A stretch of DNA of 64,000 nucleotides, from NCBI RefSeq assembly GCF_000695255.1, contig NZ_JMIB01000023.1, positions 122,612 to 186,611 on the forward strand. Direction: 5' to 3'. The translations under genes and the position numbers were made by a program. The notes beneath the pieces are model-generated. The model was not told the DNA's origin. It worked only from the letters and a program-made list of their open reading frames with translations, and ran no database searches. The first letter of the stretch is position 1, and each line of letters starts with the position of its first letter. This document shows, piece after piece, positions 45,645 through 54,705 of this stretch. This DNA comes from Photobacterium galatheae. Its GTDB lineage: Bacteria > Pseudomonadota > Gammaproteobacteria > Enterobacterales > Vibrionaceae.

Positions 45645-45776
45645 TGCTTTCCTAACAACGAGGTGAGATTTTACTTTTTTCTCCCTCGCTAACTCTTCCA
45701 GTACCTGAAACGCCAGAGCAATGACTCTTTCCTCTGGCGTCTTCTCCTGCTTATCTTCCTTTACTGTTTGTGTCAT
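45597..45776 (-). CDS. Possible small ORF antisense to the repressor 3' end
   Basis: 59 codons from ATG at 45776 with a charged helical start (MTQTVKEDKQEKTPEERVIA) that looks protein-like, overlapping the repressor gene on the opposite strand. The ribosome site is weak (AGG). It could equally be chance. A 9-base hairpin (ACGCCAGAG at 45710-45718, CTCTGGCGT at 45732-45740) lies within it. Confidence 0.25.
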   Translation of the reverse strand: MTQTVKEDKQEKTPEERVIALAFQVLEELAREKKVKSHLVVRKALVTNNVDGCADVLGC

Positions 45777-45945
45777 TTATAACCTAGCCCTTTCTTTTTA
45801 TTGCACATTCCTATGATGCGACGTGATTTTACCGCTACGCTCACGCGGATGAAGTGCTAAACGACACATATACCGAATCTGTAGACGGCTGAGTAACGCG
45901 CAGAGACAGATTCGCTCAAAACGCACAAAGCCCGTCTCAGCCTGT

Positions 45946-46281
45946 ATGATGCGCCGCAAAATGATGAAAGACCGTTTAAAACAGGCCAGGAAGGCAGCGG
46001 GGTTCTCGAGAGCAAAAGTCGCTCAGGCCATGCACAAATCACCCTACACGGTGAAAGCCTGGGAAACGACCGAGCGCAAACCGCGAACCATGCGAGAAAT
46101 CAAAAGGCTGTGTTCGTTGCTGAATATTCGTGTTGAGTGGTATTTAGCGGGCGAAGGCCCGATGCGACCTGTGAAAACCGAAGCCCGGGAACAGGAACTG
46201 TTAGCCCTGTTCTCAGAGCTAACAGATGAGCAGCAGGAGGCAGTGCTGGGGATGTTGAGGGTTATGGGTAATAATAGCTAA
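45946..46281 (+). CDS. XRE-family helix-turn-helix regulator
   Basis: 111 residues as drawn; later in-frame ATGs at 45961 and 45964 are equally plausible because no clear ribosome site exists. The helix-turn-helix is RLKQARKAAGFSRAKVAQAMHKSPYTVKAWE, shown by AAGFSRAKVAQAMHKS. The C-terminus ALFSELTDEQQEAVLGMLRVM is typical of phage XRE repressors. It follows the CI-type gene and converges on the cargo gene with overlapping stops. It might regulate the cargo gene or tail genes. Confidence 0.7.
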   Translation: MMRRKMMKDRLKQARKAAGFSRAKVAQAMHKSPYTVKAWETTERKPRTMREIKRLCSLLNIRVEWYLAGEGPMRPVKTEAREQELLALFSELTDEQQEAVLGMLRVMGNNS

Positions 46282-48116
46282 TTATTCAAATGCTTCTGCT
46301 TAGGTGCAATTGATATTTTACGTTCAAGTTCTACGATCTTTTTTTCTTGAATCTCAATTATCTTCTGTAGCCTTTCCGATTCATCTCTTTGTTTTTGAAG
46401 AAGCTCATCATAATACTTTTCTTGAATGGCACTATTCTCTTTAATCAATTCAACCTCTTTAATAACTTGCTGGTTATTTTGTTCAACACTAGATTTCAAT
46501 GTTTTTGACAATTCAGAGAACTCTTGAGAAAATCGATTAAGCCCTTTTGATAATACAACCATTTCACTATTAGATTTTTCATCAGATTCAATAGATTGAT
46601 ATATGGAATAGGCAACACCACCAAATGAAACAAAAACACCTAAAAGCGTAAGACCAATTACAATATAGTTTAATTTAACGGACTTATCTGAAAGTTTGAT
46701 TCCTTTATCTGAAAGTTCCAAACTTTTTTTAGAAATATCGATACCTTCTCTTGCCAGCTTTGATGACTCATCGCCTGAACTCTTTATCTCATCAGCTACT
46801 TTAAGCTGAGTTTTATTCATTTCAACAGTAAACTCAGCAGTTTTGGTCGAAACCTCCACCAAAACTGCCAAGCTTTCAGACATATCATTTAAAGGTTTAA
46901 GTCGTTTTTCCTCTTTCTCTATCTCAGCCTTTTTACTCTCATAAAAAAGCTCATCATATCTATCTGGTAAATTAAAATTAAATCTAGTAGGTTGTTTTCT
47001 AAAACCCTCATGAATTTTATTTTCAAAATTGCTATCCTTACCAAGATCACCTCCAAATTTTGTGACCCCACCCGCAACACCTAACGTTATTGGATCCACA
47101 CCCTGTATAGTATTAGTTAATGATTCCCCTAAAGTTAAAGTGTTTACAATATCCTTATTCAAGATATCTGAGAAATGAGAATGCCCCTTGAGCAAATCAT
47201 TCTTAAAGATGTCACCAACCCCCTGAGAAATAGGGATTTTTAAAGCATCAAAATTACTATTAAATACATCTCCTAATGGCGGGATTATGTTATATACACC
47301 TGAGGTTATAGTATCAATAGTATTGATTTTATCTTGTAGAGGATAAGGGATATTTAAATAACTATGAGGCTTATTTAAAACCCCGTAGTTGTCAAATTCA
47401 TTTTTGAACAGCTCTATCTCAGGAGTGAGAGCTACACCTTGAAAAGGATTTATTTTTTCAAACCCTAGTTTATTAGCATATATATCCCCTATTGAAGGCA
47501 TGTTTTTGTCCATACCTGTACCTACCCCATATACTCCATTATTGAACGAATCAGATAGATTTACATCTTTAAAAACATTACCGCTCATAAAGTGAGACGG
47601 TTTAAGCTCATTTAAAACAGACTCCCTCAGAATATCAGCAGCCTTACTTCTTTTTCCCTTCTGTTTTACTTGCAATCGATATAAGTACTCAACATTGCTT
47701 TCACTTTCTTTTTTAGAATACAGGACTTTCCCTGGTCGATATGTTACAGAAACCTTGTCATCTTCATCGTTTTCTATTCTTTTCTTTTCTCGATATAAAT
47801 ATTTATTAACCCTGATAAACTCTCCTGCGATTTCATTAAGCTCATCAATGCTTAATTTTCTCACATCATCAACTGATAGAGGATAATAATCAGGTTTGTT
47901 TCCGTCAATCAATGATTCAATAGGATAGCAAACCACTCGAACAAAACTTCTCATATAATTTAGTGGTGTTAATTCTTCACTTTCACCATCTATTGCCTTT
48001 TCTAAATCCGAAGAAGACTTAATAGTAAATTTGAGTATTTTTAGATCACCAATGGAAGTTCCAATAATTCTCGAATCTTCTCCAGAGAAAGTCATTGAAA
48101 TATTATTCAAGTCCAT
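46278..48116 (-). CDS. A+T-rich membrane coiled-coil protein, unknown function (prophage cargo)
   Basis: 612 residues, no family recognised. The N-terminal part (1-190) is mixed alpha/beta. An internal approximate duplication spans 195-241 and 273-308, sharing GVY, P(I/L)GD(I/V), K-I-x-P, QGV and FKN. Then a helical stretch (395-480) with heptad-like KSLELSDKGIKLSDKSVKLN, one membrane segment (about 483-505) and a C-terminal coiled coil (515-602, EIQEKKIVELERK). The gene is visibly richer in A+T than its neighbours and stands alone between the regulators and tail gene D. This fits an accessory prophage gene, perhaps for superinfection exclusion or host defence, but nothing proves it. Confidence 0.7.
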   Translation of the reverse strand: MDLNNISMTFSGEDSRIIGTSIGDLKILKFTIKSSSDLEKAIDGESEELTPLNYMRSFVRVVCYPIESLIDGNKPDYYPLSVDDVRKLSIDELNEIAGEFIRVNKYLYREKKRIENDEDDKVSVTYRPGKVLYSKKESESNVEYLYRLQVKQKGKRSKAADILRESVLNELKPSHFMSGNVFKDVNLSDSFNNGVYGVGTGMDKNMPSIGDIYANKLGFEKINPFQGVALTPEIELFKNEFDNYGVLNKPHSYLNIPYPLQDKINTIDTITSGVYNIIPPLGDVFNSNFDALKIPISQGVGDIFKNDLLKGHSHFSDILNKDIVNTLTLGESLTNTIQGVDPITLGVAGGVTKFGGDLGKDSNFENKIHEGFRKQPTRFNFNLPDRYDELFYESKKAEIEKEEKRLKPLNDMSESLAVLVEVSTKTAEFTVEMNKTQLKVADEIKSSGDESSKLAREGIDISKKSLELSDKGIKLSDKSVKLNYIVIGLTLLGVFVSFGGVAYSIYQSIESDEKSNSEMVVLSKGLNRFSQEFSELSKTLKSSVEQNNQQVIKEVELIKENSAIQEKYYDELLQKQRDESERLQKIIEIQEKKIVELERKISIAPKQKHLNN

Positions 48117-48179
48117 ATTTTCACCGTAACAAGTTTTAATATGCTCATAGTGTCATTTATATGCAACAAGAATGTCAAC

Positions 48180-49187
48180 TCAATTCAGCCTTGGTATTTC
48201 AATCAGCTTCCCCTTCGGCACCACAAAGCTTGCACTCTGCACATGACCATCCTGATCCAGCGTTTCTGTAACGCTCTCGCACATCCATGCGCCGTTAAAT
48301 TGTGGGCGCAAATGGCCGCTGAGTAAGATGTTCCGCTCGGCCTGAAGGCCGGGGATAAATGGGCTGTCGCTGATTTCGAGTTTATATTCCGCTCGCTGAG
48401 ATTCATACAGGGCAGATTCTGCTGCCGCTTTAGCACTGGCCTCGTCCGGATAAGGTGTATTGAGCTGTTTGGCTTTCCCTTTGCTGTCGCCTACCCGCAC
48501 CGTTTTTGTCTCCGCTGCATCCCCATCGTGCCACTTGGCAATCACTGCCTGGTATTTCCCGGCCCCGCTGAGCGTAATTTCGGCTTTCACTTCATCAGTC
48601 AGGTGCAACGGCACTGCAGGCAGGGTTTTACCGCTGACGGTTTGATTATCGCCGCGGGGAAAGAAAATCAGCTTGCCCTTAGCCACTTTCATGGTGGCGT
48701 TGTGCTCATTGGCAAGTTCTGTCAGCAAATCCGCATCGCTCTGCCCGGTTTGCAAACGGTGCTCAATGTGAATGTCGCTGTAAACCTCAGACACAGCAGG
48801 CTGATAACCACAGCGAGAGGCTACCGTCTCAACCAGCGACCTGAGGGAAATATTCTCCCAGGTAAAATCGCGCTGATTCTTGAACTCACCTGACAGGTTG
48901 GCCGCATCACCAGACAGAATGATCAGGTTTGCAGGGCTGACCAGTTTTACCGAATTCACCGTGTACGTGCCGCGGTCGTAGAGCCGGCCTTCCTGTTTTC
49001 CGGTTGCGATTTGCAGTTGGGCTTCTGTTTTAGGGAATGCGATTTTGCCATCATCGACCAGCGTCAGGCTGAAGCTGTCGCTGTTCCGGCCTGCTTCATC
49101 GGTGATGGTTAAACTCACGAACAGCGGCCGGATGATGTCGGTGATGTCTTTGCCGTTGGCGACAATCTTGTAATTGGCTAATCCCAC
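48180..49187 (-). CDS. D: Tail hub/baseplate protein gpD
   Basis: 335 residues of the phage late control/GpD family, related to the N-terminal part of VgrG (NGKDITDIIRPLFVSLTITDEAGRNSDSF, shown in part as DIIRPLFVSLTITDE). gpD sits at the tube-baseplate junction of contractile tails. It overlaps gene X by 10 bases and is the last gene of the tail operon. The P2 late activator gene ogr, expected after D, is not seen. Confidence 0.9.
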   Translation of the reverse strand: MGLANYKIVANGKDITDIIRPLFVSLTITDEAGRNSDSFSLTLVDDGKIAFPKTEAQLQIATGKQEGRLYDRGTYTVNSVKLVSPANLIILSGDAANLSGEFKNQRDFTWENISLRSLVETVASRCGYQPAVSEVYSDIHIEHRLQTGQSDADLLTELANEHNATMKVAKGKLIFFPRGDNQTVSGKTLPAVPLHLTDEVKAEITLSGAGKYQAVIAKWHDGDAAETKTVRVGDSKGKAKQLNTPYPDEASAKAAAESALYESQRAEYKLEISDSPFIPGLQAERNILLSGHLRPQFNGAWMCESVTETLDQDGHVQSASFVVPKGKLIEIPRLN

Positions 49188-49384
49188 AGGCTGATCTCCT
49201 CATCGGCTGTGGGTTCCTCAAGCTTGGGCAGATGTATCTCGACGCCGGCCTGCAGCGGATGAGGCAAGGAAGATAAACCACGGTTTGCTGCCAGCACCGC
49301 TTCATAAGCGCCGGGCAGGCCGTTGTAGTAGCGATAGGCGATGTCATCAATTTGATCGCCGTCTTTGGTGATGTAAGTTGTCAT
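49178..49384 (-). CDS. X: Tail protein X, LysM-like
   Basis: 68 residues with a LysM-type fold: GDQIDDIAYRYYNGLPGAYEAV...LQAGVEIHLP. This is the GpX tail family. It overlaps gene U by 4 bases (ATGA). In P2 itself X lies in the head-lysis region, whereas here it sits between U and D as in many other P2-like prophages. Confidence 0.9.
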   Translation of the reverse strand: MTTYITKDGDQIDDIAYRYYNGLPGAYEAVLAANRGLSSLPHPLQAGVEIHLPKLEEPTADEEISLWD

Positions 49385-49776
49385 GCCAGATCCTGCGGAT
49401 ATTCTTTGATTTCAAGCGTGAATTCCACTTTACGGGCGACCCCCTTCATCCAGAGTTTGGACTTATCAACCTGCAACTGGCGCACCGTCCAGAGTCCCCA
49501 GTCTTTGCCCAGTCCGTCTATCATGCGCAGCGGCTTACCCTGATCGCCTTCGGCTTTCATCTTGTCGGTCTGTGCCAGTCCGCCCCGAAAATACGGGTAA
49601 ATTGTGCCCTGCAAACGAATGGCAGACAGATCCGCACCCACATACTGAGAACGCGGCTTGCTGCCAGCGACATTGTGATCAGCCCAGCGCCAGCTGTGGG
49701 TTTCACTGATGCTTTGTAAGGCCGCGCTGTTGATTGAGAAACGGTATTCACCCAGAGCCATCATGACATCTGCCAT
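49381..49776 (-). CDS. U: Tail protein gpU
   Basis: 131 residues of the GpU family (MALGEYRFSINSAALQSI, RLQGTIYPYFRGGLAQTDKM). It is required for tail assembly near the baseplate or tube end. It lies 8 bases after the tape-measure gene. Confidence 0.88.
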   Translation of the reverse strand: MADVMMALGEYRFSINSAALQSISETHSWRWADHNVAGSKPRSQYVGADLSAIRLQGTIYPYFRGGLAQTDKMKAEGDQGKPLRMIDGLGKDWGLWTVRQLQVDKSKLWMKGVARKVEFTLEIKEYPQDLA

Positions 49777-49784
49777 GTCACCTC

Positions 49785-51905
49785 CTAATCTGAGAACGAC
49801 GGGCCAGCGATGCGGCCGGGCTGGTTGATTTTCTTGCTGAGGTCCATGACCATTTTTTCCAGTTTGGTGATTTGCGCATCACTGACTTCGCCCTGAATGT
49901 GGAATACAGGTGCTAAGGTTACAGACTGATTTGATTGAACACTCGACGCGGTTTGAACGCCTGTCGGTGCTGGTGTCTGCTGGGCCTTTGCGACTAATTC
50001 ACCGGGCTTGCCACTATCACCGCCCAACCAACTGCCAACCATGCGACCGAAAGCACCACCTCCGAAGCCACCAATCACAGAGCCAACAATACCGCCAACG
50101 GCCGTACCAATACCGGGGATAATTGAGCCAATTGCAGCCCCTGTCATTGCTCCTGCAGCCATGCCCCCCATATTCCCAAGCGTGCCGCCAACCGCTTCAG
50201 TTTTCTGAGCACCCGTTAAAGAGCTGTCCATCAGGGTGCTGCCTAAATCGGCAACGCCCAGCAAAGCGCCGAGGTATGGCAGCTTACGGGCCGTCCCTTT
50301 CAGGAATGACATACCCGGCGAACGGCCTGCGCCACCCATTGGCCTTGCGCCTCTGCGTCGAACTCGCTTCCGTCGCCGACCTGCCCCTGATGTTCCACCC
50401 ATGCCGGAATCCGGCATATTGGTGACATAAACCTTAGAAACATCATCACCGCCGGGTAAATCCGGAGTGTCGCCGCTACCGCCATCACCATCACCACCGC
50501 GACTGAACAACCCCGCAACACTTTTCCCCACTTGCCAAGTTTTACGTACTGCATAGGCTGCAGCCAATGCGCCGCCCACTCCTGTGGCTACTTTCAAAGT
50601 GGTTTCCAGCGTTTCCGGGTCGAGGCTGTTGATCGCATCAGCCAAGCCAGCAATCGGCCCGGCAAGATTTTGATCGGCAAAATTCATCCAGGCAGTTTTC
50701 AGACTCACCATGGCAGCATTGGCGGTTTTGGCGGCTCTGGCTGAATCCTGGAGCACTGCGGAGCCGTCGCCATAAATGGCAAGGAAGTCATCAAACTTTG
50801 CCCGACCATCACTTCCTGCAAGCGCCTGCATCAATCGCATGGCTTCATCACCGAATAACTCACCATACTGAGTGATATCCCCACTGGTGGTATCCATGAT
50901 TTCCTTCAGTAAGGTCGGGATATCACGAAATTTCTTCTCTCCCCGCGCAAGTGCTTCTTCGTCAAAAACCTGAATCCCGAGTGCTTCAATATCCTTATAA
51001 TTTGACCGAATGTCAGCCAGTACCGATTCCATCGAGCTGGCAGCTTCCGCCGCTGAGCCGGAACCCATCCGGGAGATCTGCAGCAGCGCCCCCATTTCCT
51101 GCACAGCTTTCGGGCCTGAACGTCCCATCGCAGCATAAGCAGCCGACACAGCCGCACCTTCAGCAGCCAGGTTCTGCAATGTGAATGCACCGGCTTTGCC
51201 CTGAACAACCAGCGTGTCGATGGCTTTCAGAACATCTTCGCTGTTCTTAAGGCCAAACTTCGTCGACATGTCGGCGAACATCTCACCGACATCCACACCT
51301 GCTGCACCCGTTGCCTGCATCACCCGACCGATGTTGGCCATGTTTTCACGGGCAAATTCGAGATCACCGGTTTTCTCCACAATCTTTTCGACTGCGGCCA
51401 GCATCTCGCCCTGATCAACCCGAATATCACTTTGCTGAGCAGTGGCAAACATTTCCTGCCGCAGTTTGGTCATTTCATCGCGGGATTTACCCGCCTGAAT
51501 GCCCAGCCGCTCATAGCGTTCCTCAAGGCCCATCACGGCCATCGCTGAACCGGCACCGGCCACACCGGTTGCAATCCCGGTCCATTGGTTGCCGAGCCCA
51601 TCCAGCTTTTCGCCAGCCTTATCCAGACTGGCCCTGAGCAACTGGTTATTCCGGATTGCACTGCCAATATCGCGGGTATATCTCCGGACACCTGCGCCGG
51701 CACGGCCAAAGAGGCGGCCTAACCGGCCGACCAGAGAACCTGTCCGATTACTCTCCCGTCCGACGCGTTGGGTATCTTGACTGAGTTCCCGCGCACCACG
51801 GCCCAGACGACTGTTTTGCTTCTCAATCTGGCTGAAAGCCTGTGAGACGCTGCCATCGACCTTTGCGACTACACCAATGCCGACAGATTGTGTGTTATCT
51901 GCCAT
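49785..51905 (-). CDS. T: Tail tape measure protein gpT
   Basis: 706 residues with the TP901 tape-measure core in the first half (about 120-400: ATAQQSDIRVDQGEMLAAVEK, GAAGVDVGEMFADMSTKFGL) and a glycine/alanine-rich membrane-like stretch near 600-660 (GGMAAGAMTGAAIGSIIPG). Tail length is set by this protein, which also assists DNA entry. GAGGGG precedes the ATG. It follows the frameshifted E/E' gene, as in P2. Confidence 0.93.
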   Translation of the reverse strand: MADNTQSVGIGVVAKVDGSVSQAFSQIEKQNSRLGRGARELSQDTQRVGRESNRTGSLVGRLGRLFGRAGAGVRRYTRDIGSAIRNNQLLRASLDKAGEKLDGLGNQWTGIATGVAGAGSAMAVMGLEERYERLGIQAGKSRDEMTKLRQEMFATAQQSDIRVDQGEMLAAVEKIVEKTGDLEFARENMANIGRVMQATGAAGVDVGEMFADMSTKFGLKNSEDVLKAIDTLVVQGKAGAFTLQNLAAEGAAVSAAYAAMGRSGPKAVQEMGALLQISRMGSGSAAEAASSMESVLADIRSNYKDIEALGIQVFDEEALARGEKKFRDIPTLLKEIMDTTSGDITQYGELFGDEAMRLMQALAGSDGRAKFDDFLAIYGDGSAVLQDSARAAKTANAAMVSLKTAWMNFADQNLAGPIAGLADAINSLDPETLETTLKVATGVGGALAAAYAVRKTWQVGKSVAGLFSRGGDGDGGSGDTPDLPGGDDVSKVYVTNMPDSGMGGTSGAGRRRKRVRRRGARPMGGAGRSPGMSFLKGTARKLPYLGALLGVADLGSTLMDSSLTGAQKTEAVGGTLGNMGGMAAGAMTGAAIGSIIPGIGTAVGGIVGSVIGGFGGGAFGRMVGSWLGGDSGKPGELVAKAQQTPAPTGVQTASSVQSNQSVTLAPVFHIQGEVSDAQITKLEKMVMDLSKKINQPGRIAGPSFSD

Positions 51906-51916
51906 TGCATCCCCTC

Positions 51917-52350
51917 TTATTCATCATCTGCCTGCTTCGTCAGTTCGGTACAGTCATTCAGCCAGTCGTGGAGTTCTGCGATACTGAGGCTTCTGAGTTC
52001 TGAGAGTGAGACGCCACTGAACCGGGAAACAGCAAGGCACATCTGGCGGCATACTGTGGCACTGGCAACAAAAAACAGTCGTAGGCTCTCCCTAACTGGC
52101 TGTAGTCATAAAAGGCCAGTGAACCGATAAACTCCCGGGTTGTACCTGTGAGGTTCGCAAACAAATGTGCTTCTGCCTCGGCTTCATCCACATGCTTGCT
52201 GCCATCCGCCAGAATCCGTGATCCAAGCTGCTGAGAGTGAATCACATCGTTGGTGGTCGGCGGCCGCATGATGAGTGCGGTCTGTGGTTTGTCATCAAAA
52301 GGCTTCGCTTCCTGAAGCGTTACCTTAATGGGTTGGTATTGGTTGGTCAT
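51917..52350 (-). CDS. E: Tail assembly chaperones gpE and gpE+E' by -1 frameshift
   Basis: Frame 0 (52350 to 51958) encodes gpE, 130 residues. At 52075-52069 the minus strand reads TTTTTTG in the T-TTT-TTG phase, the same slippery heptamer as P2 E. A -1 shift there joins 94 gpE residues to about 50 more, ending at 51917, for a 144-residue gpE+E' (tail ...LNDCTELTKQADDE). Such pairs chaperone the tape measure before tube assembly. The gene sits between FII and T exactly as in P2. Confidence 0.85.
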
Positions 52351-52358
52351 AACTTTCC

Positions 52359-52874
52359 TTATAAGCCCAGTGCTGCATTAATGCCGGCACGGCGGTCGAC
52401 GCCGCCCACCTCTTCTTTGCCGGAAATCAGATCGATATCCATCAGTACTTCACCGGCATATTCCATCTTCAGTTTGGTCCAAGTGATTTTGCAGGATGTT
52501 TCAGACAGCTTTTTACGTTCCAATTCACCCAGTTCCAGCCCAATCACCCGGCCATACACCTGCACTTTGAACTTATCGACCTGAGAACCAGCACCCTTGT
52601 ACGCAGCGCGGAAAGTAAATGGCTTTTCATCGCCATTGGTCAGGCCAAACATCTTGATCGTGCTTGGGTTCGGCTCTGCCAGCGTGACTTCAAGGTCATC
52701 GGTTTCAATGGCGCCCATATCAATTTTGATAGCCCCAACCATGCCGCCGGCAATGTACTCTTCCACAATGCGGGTGAATGGTGGCAGCTTCACTTTGGGT
52801 ACCAGACCAATCATGCCGTTACCATCCTGATACCAGGCATAATCAACCAGTGTTTTCGGTGCTCTGCGTTCCAT
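52359..52874 (-). CDS. FII: Tail tube protein gpFII
   Basis: 171 residues of the P2 FII tube family (PKVKLPPFTRIVEEYIAGGM, YKGAGSQVDKFKVQVYGRV). It polymerises into the inner tube of the contractile tail. It lies 9 bases after the sheath gene. Confidence 0.93.
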   Translation of the reverse strand: MERRAPKTLVDYAWYQDGNGMIGLVPKVKLPPFTRIVEEYIAGGMVGAIKIDMGAIETDDLEVTLAEPNPSTIKMFGLTNGDEKPFTFRAAYKGAGSQVDKFKVQVYGRVIGLELGELERKKLSETSCKITWTKLKMEYAGEVLMDIDLISGKEEVGGVDRRAGINAALGL

Positions 52875-52883
52875 GACCGTTCC

Positions 52884-54044
52884 TTACTTGAAAATGACGT
52901 CTGCGTAGTCATTGGTGAAATGGCTCGTGACGTGAATCGCCTGCGCGAGGCCAGGCGGTGTGAAGTCGTAATCGAGATAGAAATTCCCCGCAATGATGGA
53001 GTCAGGCGGGTTAAGGTCGGGGTCTGCCCAAGCAGTAGCGCCATACATGTGCCCTGCCCGGGTTTCGCCATCAAGGGCGTTCTGAACCGACTCCGTCACA
53101 TCTTCGACGAAGGTTGCCAGAATTTTGCGGTCCCGCGCCCATTTGAGGCCATAGGTGATCATATCCAGCACCATGTCATTCACTCGCACATGCGAATTGA
53201 ACTGCCATTTCGGGTCGTCACTGCAGCTAAGGTTGCCCCAGGTGCGCAGGCCTTCGTCCATGATCACTGTGGTGATCTGGTTTTCATTGAGCAGGTGCGC
53301 CATGCAATTGGTGTCGCCATCGACATAATCAATCGGGAATTCAGTCCCGAGCGCGCCATTGATTCGGTGATTTGAAATCGATGCGCTGTAGCCGTGGTTC
53401 GGATCCTGGTCTTTCTGAATCTCAATCCCCAGCGCATAAGCCGACATGGGAACCAGTTTATCCAGTGCGTTGCGAACCCGTGGCCAGAACAGCTCAAGGC
53501 GACGATCGCCCCACAGCTGACGATATGCCACGGCAGATTCATAAGTGCTGCCGGGACAGTCCGCAAAGACTTTACAGCGCAACCGGGTCGCAACAGGTAA
53601 CAACTTAGTCAGAACCGACTGGCTGTGTGTAAAGCCCGGAATCGCCAGCAACCGCGGACGTCGCCCGGTCATGGCCTGAACATCCAGAATGGCTTCGATG
53701 CCAGATTTGGCACCGGTGGCCGGGTCCACACCGCCAATCACTTTGGTAATGGTTTCTGCTTCGGTTGCACCAGCTTCAACACGAATCACGCAGATTGCGC
53801 AACGCTTCTGGTCGAAAACAGCTTCCATCGCTGTTGGCAGCGTACCGGCTTTGTTGCCAGCCATATCGAGCTTGGCAAGTTTATGGACATCGCCCGGAAT
53901 CAAAACCGGTTGATTGACTGGGAAAACAGAAGGGTCAGCATCCGGCGCCGTTCCCAACACCACCGCAAAGGAGGTGTCGGCCATGAGCATGGGCCTTACA
54001 CCACCCTCATCCGTGCTTCCGAAAATGCCATGTTTGAACGCCAT
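52884..54044 (-). CDS. FI: Contractile tail sheath protein gpFI
   Basis: 386 residues of the myovirus sheath family, with the typical start (FKHGIFGSTDEGGVRPM) and the conserved C-terminal domain (SIIAGNFYLDYDFTPPGLAQAIHV, shown in part as GNFYLDYDFTPPGLAQ). It forms the contracting outer cylinder. It heads the FI-FII-E-T-U-X-D operon, with the preceding gene G closed by a terminator. Confidence 0.95.
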   Translation of the reverse strand: MAFKHGIFGSTDEGGVRPMLMADTSFAVVLGTAPDADPSVFPVNQPVLIPGDVHKLAKLDMAGNKAGTLPTAMEAVFDQKRCAICVIRVEAGATEAETITKVIGGVDPATGAKSGIEAILDVQAMTGRRPRLLAIPGFTHSQSVLTKLLPVATRLRCKVFADCPGSTYESAVAYRQLWGDRRLELFWPRVRNALDKLVPMSAYALGIEIQKDQDPNHGYSASISNHRINGALGTEFPIDYVDGDTNCMAHLLNENQITTVIMDEGLRTWGNLSCSDDPKWQFNSHVRVNDMVLDMITYGLKWARDRKILATFVEDVTESVQNALDGETRAGHMYGATAWADPDLNPPDSIIAGNFYLDYDFTPPGLAQAIHVTSHFTNDYADVIFK

Positions 54045-54065
54045 GGGTGAGTTCCTCTTTGATCA

Positions 54066-54096
54066 AAGAAAACACACCTTCAGCGGCTTTGTGTTT
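54066..54096 (-). terminator. Terminator between tail gene G and FI
   Basis: AAACACA (54070-54076) pairs with TGTGTTT (54090-54096); on the minus strand TTTTCTTTG follows. It separates the V-to-G and FI-to-D operons, as in P2. Confidence 0.65.
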
Positions 54097-54108
54097 AGGG
54101 TAGTCAGG

Positions 54109-54705
54109 TTATGCGGTGGTTGGAGGGAGTACACCTTCCGGCGCCTGTGGCCATGGATGCTCTTCCCGGATTCGTTCATACCACTGCTGCGCCTGAAATT
54201 CGTTCTTTTCTGCACCAACATCATCACCCAGCATGCGCTGCATCCGGGCTTCGTTCATCAGAGGGTCAACGATTTGAGCGTACTGCTGACGGCGAAGATT
54301 ATTGATGGTCCGCACTTCAGATTCGAACTTCGCTTGCTCGTCGGTTTGCCAGCCGGAGTCGGTCCAGATATCGAAACGGGTTGCGGGTTTGTCCGGTGTA
54401 TAGTCATCAGTTATTTCAGCAGCAGCATCAAACTGTCTTGATTGCGAGCAATCAGTTTTCAGCCAGCCAGTGACCGGCTGCTTTTCTTTCCGGATTAGCC
54501 ATGCCCCGTCTTGCCAGCGCCGCGGCGGCATGTCATTTGCGTCAAGATACGTAAGGAACTCACCCGGTTGTACCCATGCTTCAGGCGGTGCCGCTGGCGT
54601 ATGGTATCCGGGGATTAAATATTCTCCCGGGTTCATTTCATCTGGGTGGGCGGTTATATCACGAACATATCGACCATCTACGTGGGAGTAACAAAAAACT
54701 CTCAT
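54109..54705 (-). CDS. Tail fibre assembly protein (gpG position)
   Basis: 198 residues. The N-terminal part has short strand repeats (GEYLIPGYHTPAAPPEAWVQPG) as in tail fibre assembly proteins, and the C-terminal part matches their chaperone region (RRQQYAQIVDPLMNEARMQRMLGD, given in part as QYAQIVDPLMNEA). It overlaps the fibre gene by 4 bases. It should help fold or attach the fibre encoded next to it. Confidence 0.8.
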   Translation of the reverse strand: MRVFCYSHVDGRYVRDITAHPDEMNPGEYLIPGYHTPAAPPEAWVQPGEFLTYLDANDMPPRRWQDGAWLIRKEKQPVTGWLKTDCSQSRQFDAAAEITDDYTPDKPATRFDIWTDSGWQTDEQAKFESEVRTINNLRRQQYAQIVDPLMNEARMQRMLGDDVGAEKNEFQAQQWYERIREEHPWPQAPEGVLPPTTA

